From Smittia aterrima (taxonomy: Eukaryota > Arthropoda > Insecta > Diptera > Chironomidae): 64,000 bases of DNA. Each line of letters begins with the position of its first letter. The first letter of the stretch is position 1. Made by a program: the position numbers and the translations under genes. The DNA lies in the NCBI GenBank assembly GCA_033063855.1, contig CP093831.1, positions 12,834,001 through 12,898,000 of the forward strand, read 5' to 3'. Positions 35,501 to 45,421 of the stretch are shown piece after piece. Under the pieces are notes generated by a model, which did not search any database, was not told where the DNA came from, and saw nothing but the letters and a program-made list of their open reading frames with translations.

Positions 35501-37372
35501 GTTCGACAAATCATGCATCAGATTTGTTCACTTCAGTAAAGAGAATGAACTACGATCGCGAGTGTTCAGTGAGAAAATGGGTTTGGAGTCTGGATGGAAT
35601 TGTCACATATCTTTACTCGCTCCTGATGATCACAGCTCTTTATCTTCTCCCAAACAATCTCGAGAATTGGATGAAGACGACGAAGAACTCGCTACTGATC
35701 AAGTCGTTCATGAGACTGAACCACATGAACAAGAACAAGAGTTTTCTAGACTTTTACCTCAAAAATTCGAATCGACCAAAGGCTTAAGTTCATCAGCTCC
35801 TTGTGCAATCTCGAATCCTGAAGTTTTGGACAATCAAGAAGAAATCGATAAAACATCAAGTAACAGTTCGATTTCCGATGATTCCGCAATGGAAGCCTTC
35901 GAGAATGATAATGGCAACAATCAATCATTAAGTTGCTTGACCGATAGCTCCGAACAAAGTGCAAATCAGATGCCATATCTTTCGAATCAAGCGAAGCTTC
36001 CTCGTGGCATTAAGAATATTGAACCACACATTCAGAATGTAGACAACGTTCCTTTGTTGGTCAGCCTCTTCACTGATTGTTCACCAGAAGCTACTCAGGA
36101 AATGCTTCGTATAATGCAATCGCACGGAGAAGTTTGTGTCGTTATGGGATCTTCTTCAAATTTACACTCAAACACGCAAATATTTTTGCAAGCTAATTGT
36201 TCGATAGGTTGCGAACCACTTTATCCGCAAGTTTGTCAGAACTATCCAGCCTACACTGAATCGAACCTTTACAACAACAAGCAGCTGTACTTGAAGCATC
36301 AACCTAAGAGAAAGTGGTTCGAAGCCACGAAAAGTGTCACAATTTCGCCGATTTATATTAGTCGGCTCCTTAATTCCCTTCCATGCAGCATCTCAGTTTG
36401 TCGCGATGATCCAATCTCGATTTTGTCACTAATTGAATTAGCAAGAAGATTCTCGATTGGCTTGTGGAATTGTGTGCAGTTCTGGTGTTGTTCTGCTGTG
36501 ATGCTTTCCATTCTAAATCTTCTGAGTTGTGCAATTAGTTTGCCTCCAATCTTATCACCAGATTGGGCACTTTACATGATGATTTTCATCGTTGCTCCAC
36601 TAGCAATCTCGCTGGTGAGAGTGGAACCAAATGTTGATATCATGAACAGAGCTTGTGGTCGAAAACCTTCATCGTCAATTGACTTTTATACCTTTCTCCT
36701 GATTCTATGGTAAATATTTGAAATAAGTAAAGGAAAACTTTAATTTTATAATCTTTTCCTTCTCAGGTTCTACGGGACAAAGTTCATATTTTCAATTGTC
36801 ATTCTCATCGTTGTCTACACATTTACTGTTGATCATGTGTTCGACTTCGTTGACGCTGAAGATGAAAACTTTCAGCTCGATCTAAAGCTCGCAAGGCATC
36901 TAATTGTGTTTGCATTACCGCTGCAACTTGTGATCATTTCTTCTACTTTTGTAAGCTTTCATCTGATTTTATTTCATTAAAGGCTTAAGTAACAAAAAGC
37001 TTTCATTGCAGGTGCATCGTGAACATTCTTTGTGGAAAAAAAATCCAATGAGCAATTTTTGTTGGTTGATGACTTCTTGTGTAATGTAAGAACTGATAAG
37101 ATTAACAACTCAACGCATCAAGTAATTTCTTAATTTTTGACAGCTTTTCGTTCCACGTTTTGTTACTGGCATGTCAACTAATTTTCAGCGATTACAACTT
37201 CAACGCAATGGCAAAAAAATGGCCTGTGCTGCTATTGATTATCTTGTCAAGCGTCCTTATCATTTCCATAGCCGAGCTCTGCAAATATTATGAGATAAAG
37301 CAAAACAAAAGAAGTCAACGCAGGGCACGATTAGATTTTGGAACAAAACTTGGGATGAACAGTCCTTTCTAA
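32507..37372 (+). CDS. TMEM94, P-type ATPase-like ER membrane protein
   Basis: Twelve exons in phase: 32507-32942, 33001-34002, 34058-34175, 34518-34614, 34679-34835, 34893-34987, 35044-35095, 35153-35389, 35446-36709, 36767-36950, 37012-37085, 37144-37372 (TAA); 1314 residues against 1356 in human. Two N-terminal membrane segments precede the actuator-like block VNLPTALLVEGDIIVM; two more surround residue 300. The phosphorylation-site region reads CVDKKGILSWP (Asp codon 33756-33758), a DKxG variant of the P-type DKTG. Further matches: CCERTQVSYAKFCGH, RRCLCELARQIGFSP, TAYCTAFAYRPL, and IRFVHFSKENELRSRVF with MGLESGWNCHISL. C-terminal membrane helices lie from 36470 on. TMEM94 has been described as an ER magnesium pump. 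The intron 34176-34517 (342 bases) is the only long one. Confidence 0.92.
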
Positions 37373-37471
37373 TCAGAAATTAGCTAAATGTTAATTGATG
37401 GATTCATTTGAACAAGCATATACATGTATATCTATGTAAAACTGATTTAGTCAATTGATTTAGTAGAATAA

Positions 37472-38526
37472 ATGGATAAAACGTCCAAATGTTATAATTT
37501 AACGAAAGAAAATTATTTAAATCTGACGGGGTGTGAATTGAATGTTTGTAAACAATTGGAACTGAGATTGGCTTGTGAGATGTTAAGTAATTTAATTAGA
37601 TTTTCAGCGAGAAGTGTGAAGCGATGGAAAGCTTGTGATATCTTAATAATCTCACAAGCCAACTTCTCGACGAATGATGTAGCCCAAGCCAAAGGTCAGT
37701 GTCGTTATCACAAAATAAACTTTGATTTTAATTTTCTCTATTTTGGTTTTAGAAAATGAAAAAAATATTTCGCCGACGATGGAGTTTCAAGGAAATTGGC
37801 CAGAGGATGTGAAAGAAAAGTTTCTCCGTGATATGTCAATTGTAGAAAACTTTGTATCTCCAGACGAAGAAGTTGAAATTTTGAAAGAAATTGAACCGTA
37901 CTTGAAACGAATGCGATATGAAAGAGACCATTGGGACGACGCGATTCAGGGCTTTCGAGAAACAGAACGAAAGTCTTGGTATCCTCAGAACAAGGAACTA
38001 ATTAACAGAGTCTTGACCACAGCTTTTCCAAAATCATCAAATACATTGCCTCATATTCATATTCTTGACTTAGAAGCAACAGGTAAAATCATCTGAACAG
38101 AAAACAAGAAGAAAACTTATTGTCAATCTCATTTAAAGGTTTTATCAAGCCACACGTAGATTCAGTTCGCTATTGTGGAACAACAGTCTCGGGCATCTCG
38201 TTGCTTTCTGATTCAATCATGCGTTTTGTCCAAACAACAGAAGATCATTCAGCATCAAATGATTATCGTAATCAGCCCTCAGTTGAAAAGAACGAGAACC
38301 TTTATTCAGTGAAGGTTTTACTAAGACGATACTCGCTTTACATGTAAGAACTGATTAGACTGATTATTCAGGCAATTCTTAATTCTATTGAATATTTAAC
38401 AGAATGTCACACTCATCTCGATATAATTTTACCCACGAACTGCTCAAGAACGATGAGAGCATCATAAACAATCATCCAATTCAACGTAATCGTCGGATTT
38501 CAATTATTTGCAGAAATGAACCATAA
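37472..38526 (+). CDS. ALKBH7, mitochondrial AlkB-type dioxygenase, with N-terminal extension
   Basis: Exons 37472-37694, 37753-38082, 38139-38343, 38403-38526 (TAA); 293 residues, phases consistent. The core matches ALKBH7: YERDHWDDAIQGFRETE, HIHILDLEATGFIKPHVDS (iron ligands His and Asp), YCGTTVSGISLLSDSIMRF, SRYNFTHELLKNDES (distal His), RNRRISIICRNEP (the 2-oxoglutarate Arg pair). The family acts in mitochondrial necrosis and fat metabolism. Odd feature: exon 1 adds about 74 residues (MDKTSKCYNLTKENYLNL...) that do not look like a mitochondrial presequence; an internal ATG at 37780 (MEFQGNWPED) would give a core-length protein of about 190 residues. Only 99 bases separate this start from the TMEM94 stop. 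Confidence 0.88.
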
Positions 38527-38689
38527 TGGTTCAGTTGCACAGACTATGTAGAAAAGTTAAAGGAATTAGATTTTAATGAAGCACCAAAAATAAAAAGCTT
38601 GAAGCTAAAGTTAACGGAAATATTTGAACTCACTTCACTTTGTTTATTTTGTTTTGATTTGTTTTTCGGCTTTTTCTAATTGTTTAAAA

Positions 38690-41442
38690 ATGAGTGATGA
38701 AGAAGCTGAAATTAAGCCATTCGCTATTGAGAGAGCTAAACAAGGCAGGGCCAAGTGTCAGAAATGCAAAAACCAATTGCCTGTAAGTTGAATGAGTCAT
38801 AATCTTTCAAACAAATTAATCTTAAATATTTTCTTTCTTAGGCTGGAGATCTTCGCATCGCTAAACTAAATCCAAACAATCCTTTTGGATCCGGTCCATT
38901 GAAGCAATGGTATCACATCGACTGCTTATTACAACTCAAGAAAACTAAAACCTCAAAATCTATTGATAAAGTTGACGACGTCGACGGATGGGATCTATTA
39001 AGCGATGATGATAAGAAAATTCTTCTTGGCAAGCTTGGAACAGACTTTAAGACTTCAAGTGATCAACCAGCAAAGTCATTAAAAAATTCCTCATCTTCAA
39101 GAAATGATACTAAAGATAACTTGTTCAGCGAGTTTCAAAGAATCGTCGGCAAGATTGCAAACGAAAGCTCTTACAACAACAAGTCACAAATTCTCGGAAA
39201 ATTCTTGCGAGAGGTGAGCTCAATCATGTTAATTTGCAATGTCATCTAAATTTATTCATATTACCAGGGAAACGGAAAAAAGTTTGAGGGAGATCTTGAG
39301 CTATGGCTGCGCTTGCTGACACCAAAAGATTCTAAACGAATTTACAATCTACAAAGTAAACAAATAGTCAAACTCTTCTCAAAGATTTTCAATCTACGGC
39401 TTAGTGAGATGCAAGATGATTTGAACGAAGGAGATGTGTCGGAGACCATTTCAAAGTTTTTCGAAAAATCAAAAGCAATCACACCCGCAAAGCTGAGCAC
39501 GCTCACGATTTTCGAGGTAGAGGAGTTCCTCAAGAAATTAAGTGAATTGTCGACGGAAGATAATCAAGTCGACCACTTCGCCACAATCTGCAAGAAATGT
39601 AACATTGACGACCTAAGAACAATTATTCGTTTGATCAAACATGATCTTAAAATGAACTGTGGCACTCGTCATGTGCTTGACGCTCTTCATCCTAACGCTT
39701 ACGATGCCTTCCAGAAATCACGAGACCTCAAAACTATCATCAAAGACTACAAAGATAATAAAATTGGAAATTCCAAGTCAACAAAGTCTGGCTTGCGTTT
39801 GATGACAGCGATTTCTCCAATGTTAGCTGAAGCTTGTAAAGATTTCGAGAAAGCAATGAAGAAATGTCCGGAAGGCTTTTATAGCGAAATCAAATACGAT
39901 GGCGAAAGAGTCCAGATTCATAAGAAAGGAGGAGAATTCAATTTCTTCTCTCGAAACCTCAAAGCTTCAGATGAAAGAAAAGTGGAAGAATGCAGAAATT
40001 TCCTCCCCAAGGCTTTTCCACATGCAGATGACTTGATAATGGACGCAGAGATTCTTGCTGTTGATACAAGTAACGGAAGTTTGCTTCCTTTTGCCACATT
40101 GAATGCACACAAGATTCAAGAATGTCCAACGGCTGTTCGATGTCTCTTCATTTTCGATTGCCTTTACTTCAATGGCGAAGATTTGACTCATAAGCCAATG
40201 AAGGAAAGACGAAAGTTTCTAGAAGATAATCTTTCAGTTGTCAAACATCGAGTCCAATTATCTGAATATCAATTTCTGAATACAAAAAACGATTTAGTTG
40301 ACATGACGAAACAAGTTTTGGAGAAAGGTTTGGAAGGGTTGGTGCTCAAAGGACTCAATTCAATCTACGAACCAGGAAAGCGTCGGTGGTTGAAAATTAA
40401 GAAAGATTATTTGCTTCAGGGTGATATCGCGGACACTGCTGATTTAGTTGTGCTTGGAGCTTGGTATGGAACTGGAAAGATGGGCGGTTTATACTCAACT
40501 TTTCTAATGGGATGCTTTGACAAGAAAGTTCGAGTCTGGAAAACAGTGACAAAGGTTCACACAGGTTTGGATGACAAAGAAATGGACAAAATGCACAGAC
40601 GAATCGGTCCACTCATGGAAAAGGCGAGCAAAGGAAAAATCCCCGATTGGGTTAAATTAACAAGCACAATGGTACCTGATGCGATCGCAAAGGATCCTCT
40701 GAAAATGCCTGTGTTCGAAGTGACTGGAGCTGAGTTCACTGAATCAACAACACACACAGCGATTTCAATTCGTTTTCCTAGAATAACAAAAGTTAGAGAC
40801 GACAAATCACCAGATCAAGCTACGAACCTTGAAGAACTTCTTCATCTCTATAAAGAGTCGAAAGCTGGCGTAAATCTGGATGAACTCAACAAGCTTAAAT
40901 CAAAAGACACACAAACGAAAATCGCCAGTATTTTCACAAATCTAGCAACAACAAGTAAGGGCGAAAAGCTAAAGCGTTCTTCGGTTGATTCCGAGGAAGC
41001 TCTCAAAGAAAAGAAAATTAAAATCAAAGAGGAAGCTGATAGTTCTTTGAATGATAAAGTTCCCGAAAAGAAATCAGATGAACGAACGAAACGAAAATCC
41101 GACCCTGATGAAGAATCAACGAACTCAAAGAAAGTGAAAGTTGAGGTGAAAACTGAGCAGCTCTTCAAAGATTATATTCTCTTCATTACTGCAGAGATAA
41201 AAGAAAAGTTTAGTAGCGAAATTAGTGATTACAAGAAACAAGGTGGGAGAATCACCGAGATCTCTAGAGAAGCAAATTTAGTTTTCTACGATTGTCAGGA
41301 GCTTAACGGTGACACTCAAGTTTTGCGTGAACTTTACAATCCTTTCTGCTCGCATTTTCAAATTGCATGGTTGAAGGACAGCTTGAAGGAAAAAACACTC
41401 ATGAATCCGCTAAAATACTTCGTAAAGCTCCATCAAGTTTAG
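38690..41442 (+). CDS. DNA ligase III
   Basis: Exons 38690-38782, 38842-39213, 39268-41442 (TAG); 879 residues, phase 0 throughout. It begins with a PARP-type zinc finger (CQKCKNQLPAG ... WYHIDCLL; C-C-H-C ligands), the nick sensor specific to ligase III. Next is the DNA-binding domain, then the adenylation domain with the AMP-accepting Lys in EIKYDGERVQIHKK (Lys codon 39892-39894), followed by DAEILAVD, RCLFIFDCLYF, EGLVLKGLNSIYEPGKR and WLKIKKDYL. The OB fold ends near IRFPRITKVRDDKSPDQA. A charged linker (about 40960-41160) leads to a C-terminal BRCT domain (LFKDYILFITAEI ... WLKDSLKEKTLM). It serves nuclear single-strand break repair and mitochondrial DNA ligation. It starts 163 bases after ALKBH7. 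Confidence 0.95.
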
Positions 41443-41985
41443 CAAGTTCCCTTGTCTTTGTTTTACGTTGACGAAAAAATAAATTGAAAGAAAAATGAAA
41501 TTGTCTCGTTTCTTGATGACTTTCTTCCAGCTCATTTATTATTTCGATCCCACAACGACAAGGACGTGGCAAATCAAGCGGGAAAGCAAAATTTGCATCA
41601 TCAACTTTCTTTACTATTACGCAATTGAGATGTTAATTCGATGCTTCAGCAATCGTCATCGTTTTTTGATCAAAGTCCCATGTGGCAAAGCAACAAGTGT
41701 TTGAGAACTTCGTGTTGCGTGGCTCGTAAAAGCTTTGGGGAAAACGATTGCGTAGTGGAGAGTATGCGCATTAAGTCAGCGACAAACGAGCTTTTCGTAT
41801 AAAATCACGAAGCTCTTCTCTTCACCACAACAATTCCTTTTCAACTGTTAGTGACTGCACAAGATTCTCTTCTATCAAAAGAGAAAGTTTATTTTTTTGT
41901 GATTTTCAAGAAAGTTTTCAGTTAAAGTTAGAAAGTCAAGAAAGAAATATTTGTCATTAAAGTGCGTGACCAAAAGATTTCTACG
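41443..41985. promoter_or_regulatory. Nplp1 promoter and leader
   Basis: 543 bases between the ligase III stop and the Nplp1 ATG. A TATAAAA box stands at 41798-41804; about 30 bases on is a pyrimidine-rich CTTCACC/AACAATTCC stretch suited to initiation, giving a leader of roughly 150 bases. Confidence 0.5.
41798..41804 (+). promoter_or_regulatory. TATA box of Nplp1
   Basis: TATAAAA, the clearest core promoter element in the window, correctly placed and oriented for Nplp1. Strong TATA boxes are usual for regulated neuropeptide genes. Confidence 0.6.
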
Positions 41986-44900
41986 ATGTTGCAGCTCTAT
42001 CTAAAAATCGGAGTGATTATTGTCCTGTTGATGTCGATGGTAATAATAAATCAAAAAACATTTGATTGAAAGGACATTAATATTATGTTGCCGCTAGTTA
42101 CTGAATCATGATTTGATTTCACCGCAACCCACAGTCAAATGCTATTCATAGAATTGAGGAAATTGCCTTTAAATTGCTTCACTCCTCCTTTTAATCTTCT
42201 AACCGCGTCGCTATTTGATCGACGCAAATCCTTTCAAATTCCTCAAACACACGATTTTTTTTTCATCATGTCAAACGAAGAGGTGCTTCAATTCTCTAAA
42301 AAAAAATCTTGTCAAAGAGAAGAATTAATTTTAAATTAAATTCGGATTAAGAGATTCCGAGATTCCATAAAATCATGGAATGAACAGTTGAACTTCTACA
42401 TCATAATGCTTCTATTTAATGCTTCAATGAAGAATGCAATGTCACGATCCTATCATGACACAATAATTGCAGTGATTTCCTCTATCCTGCATTTCAACAA
42501 GCTCTCTTCCTGCCTTTTGCTCTTGTCGTCTGATATCAACTCGTTGTTAGTTTTTCCGCATTTAAAACAATATTTTTATTTCAATGACTTTTCGTGCTCG
42601 ACTTAAATGAAAAATGATTTCCACACAAAAATGAAATTGAAACAAAACCCATTCTAATCACGTATCCAGGTCAAAGGACAACAATATTTGGATGACAATG
42701 TTCCCGCTGAAGAGTTAAGCGCTGTTGTACGTGCACTGCTGCAACCAGAGAACTACAAGTATGAGATGCACAGGAAATCGTTGGAAAACGCATTAGAGAA
42801 TATGCTCGCGGCTGCTCGTGAATCTGACTATTACGAACCATTTGAAGATGATGAAAAACGTTCTATCGCTACACTTGCAAAGAACGGTCAATTGCCATCA
42901 AAAGAGCCTGAGACCGAGATGGAATCGATAAGCGATGACGACAACGGGCATAAAAGAAATATCGCATCAATGGCACGTTCGGGTCTCATTGGAGGAAAGA
43001 GAAACATTCAATCGTTGGCCAGACAATGGCAGTACGTCAACGGAAAAAGGAACATTGGCTCTATAATGCGCAGCAACATGTTTCCGGGACCCGCCAATAA
43101 AAGGAATATCGCGTCCATGGCTCGAAGCGGTTATGGCAAACGAAACGTGGGAACACTCGCTCGAGATTGGGCCTTACCCAAATACGTTGGATCGAAATAC
43201 ATGGACGGTAATGACACTTCGTCACAAGCACTAAAGTAATAAACTCAATTTTATGACTTCAACAGATGGCAAGAGAAACATTCAAGCTTTAAAGAATCAG
43301 GTCAAGAGTGGACGCAAAAAGCGAGACATTGGAGAAGCTGAAGCTTTAGAACCCGTCTTCCAAAATGGACCAATGGATTACGAAGAGCTTTTGCAATCCA
43401 TCAATGAAGATCTTCCTTACTTGATGCAGAACCAGGAGAAAAGATTTTTGGGTGAGTTTCTGAATATTAAATGAAAATAGAAGAAATTTGAAAAATCCCT
43501 TGTCACAACCCAAGAAAGTTCCGATCCAACAACAACAATAACTTCGATTGACGGATATCAGAAAAGACACATCGGTGCAATGGCTCGAAGCGGATGGATT
43601 CCGTCGTTCAGGCCAACGCTGAATCGCTTCAGTCGGTCTGGTCGAACGTCACAGATGGAGAGAATCGTAAACGAGCTCTTATGAAAAATAATTTCTGTCC
43701 TTAGATTAGCGCTTTGCTGTTTTCTGTTGTGTCAGTTGTCTAGTATGAAATCTTATTAAAAAGTCTACGTTCGGCGATGTCTAATAGAAATTCTCGTTAG
43801 ATTTTCATCAATTCATCTTCAATTTCCTCTTTCGTCAAGACTCAACGTATTGTTTTTTATCTCACATTTCGCAATTTCGCTGACACCGAATGTTAAATGG
43901 AATTGCTCATTGTTAATGTGCTTCCTTCCACAAAGGAATTTCTTTTTTTTTCTCGATGTTATTGTTGTTGTCTTTTCAACCCTTTCATTCCCATCGTGAA
44001 ACAGCGAAACTTCTTTTGGGTGTCTAAATGTTCTTATATGTTGATAGTGTCTCTCGTATGTTCCCTTTCCTCATTTTATGAGGGAACATGAGGAATTTTA
44101 ATAGAAAATGCCATGAAGTTTCAGTTAGTCCCCCTTCCAATCTTACGGCTCGGAATGTGAAAATAGCGATGAATGTGCGCCAGTTGTGAATGATAATGTT
44201 GCATGATGTTTAGAGCGGAAGGAACATCTCGCCGAGTTTATTGAATAATATTGAATCGGCTTCTGTTGGTCTAATAAAAATCTTGAGATCACTTTCAAGT
44301 CGAAACTTTATTACAAAGTTTCTCTTACTAGGAAATTCTTATAGTTCAAACTAACAAGCAGCTTATCGAATCATTCGCCTTAGTATTTCTCTCTGTTGCA
44401 TCGAGTTCTTGGGAATAATAAGCGCAACAAATAGCAGATTTATGATTTAAAATATCCTCTTAACTGCACGTTGCATTGAACGCTTACGAAGACACTTTGA
44501 GCGCCTCGTGCTAGCGAAGTTTTTAATTAAAAACAATTTTCTGCTGCTCTTCAAACTGTTGAGTAAATTGAATTACTTTTTCAATTAAAAAGCCTTTTTA
44601 AAGGTGAAAATAAACGTTTAAAGGCTTGACAGAATGTTAAGTAAAAATTCGATTTCACACACTTCAATCAAAAATCTTTACTTGAGTGCTCATCACAAAA
44701 ATCGAATGGCACCTTGGAGACTAATCGAATTGTGAATTTGAAGATTCCGTTAAGCATGATTGCATCCCTTGCTTCAAGTCGAAGAAGATTATCTCGACGG
44801 GAGTCAATTACTTCCACTCGATAAGTTAACGATAACGTCCTTGGGATAAAAACAGATTCTTCGCTTTCCTATTTGAAGCATTCTCACAAAGTACAATACA

Positions 44901-45421
44901 GAGGATACAAATTCAATTTTTCAAATTGGTATTCAATTACCTTCATAATCAGTGGTTGCCTGCATCGAGTGTTGTCATAAAATCAAAGGTCAATATTGGT
45001 TAGGGGAGTCATGTCGATATGAATTTAATTTGCCCCAAAAATTTATTGCATGCATCTGCTCACAATGTTCATGTCTCTCATTCTCTCCCTTCTTTCCCAC
45101 AAAATACCTGTTTACTCTGATAATTAATTGTTTAAATTTAATTTAGCAAAGCTATAAATTCACATTCGGAATTGTTTATCGCTTATTTCCGTACAGGTCG
45201 AATACTTCTACCCACAAGATCGTCTTCGGCCGGCACCCATCGTCGGAACTTCTTGTAGACGCTGCGAAAATGATCAACAACCGAGTGGCATGCGGAGTCA
45301 ATGGGGACTTAATGACAATAGTTTGGGGTTGGGGAGCCTTGCGGCAGCTGTTCGTACACGTTCGGGATTCAGATCGACGCCACCTCGAGTCACAGCTTTA
45401 AATTGGCGCGATAGATTATAA
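41986..45421 (+). CDS. Nplp1, neuropeptide-like precursor 1, with alternative 3' ends
   Basis: Exon 1 41986-42039 (signal peptide MLQLYLKIGVIIVLLMSM), exon 2 42670-43207, exon 3 43266-43451, optional exon 4 43515-43666, terminal exon 45197-45421. Exon 2-3 carry dibasic-flanked peptides: SIATLAKNGQLP..., NIASMARSGLIG-amide, NIQSLARQWQYVN-amide, NIGSIMRSNMFPGPAN, NIASMARSGY-amide, NVGTLARDWALP..., NIQALKNQ.... They share the N-I/V-x-S/T-(L/M)AR core with Drosophila Nplp1. Exon 3 ends at KRFLG, phase 1. Joined directly to 45197 it continues RILLPTRSSSAGTHRRNFL and stops at 45258 (279 residues), like the fly C-terminus. Including exon 4 adds YQKR-HIGAMARSGWIPSF and switches the terminal exon to another frame ending at 45421 (384 residues). 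Without the exon 4 donor it stops at 43684 (315 residues). Confidence 0.88.
43515..43666 (+). other. Nplp1 optional exon 4 (extra peptide, frame-switching)
   Basis: Acceptor TCACAACCCAAG, then ESSDPTTTITSIDGYQKR and HIGAMARSGWIPSFRP: a dibasic site and one more family peptide. A GTAAAC donor follows ATC at 43666. Its 152 bases are not a multiple of three, so inclusion changes the frame of the next exon. If the donor is not used, the frame ends with TGA at 43682-43684. Confidence 0.7.
43685..45196. other. Nplp1 last intron (gene-free)
   Basis: About 1.5 kb of AT-rich sequence. Open frames such as 43897-44091 and 44952-45146 are Phe/Ser/Leu-rich products of T-rich DNA with no motif. No other exon supported. 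Confidence 0.5.
45197..45421 (+). other. Nplp1 terminal exon, open in two frames
   Basis: Acceptor TTATTTCCGTACAG. Frame with one leading base from exon 3: 20 codons, stop TAG 45256-45258. Frame in phase 0: 74 codons, VEYFYPQDRLRPAPIV ... RVTALNWRDRL, stop TAA 45419-45421. The segment is visibly less AT-rich than its surroundings, as expected of coding DNA. Exon assignment is good; use of the second frame is inference. Confidence 0.7.

Noticed and set aside
45197..45421. Direct splice from the Nplp1 signal exon to the terminal exon, making a separate secreted peptide
   Set aside because: Phase 0 would allow it, but the exon 3 and exon 4 junctions explain both frames without it. Not excluded, only unnecessary.
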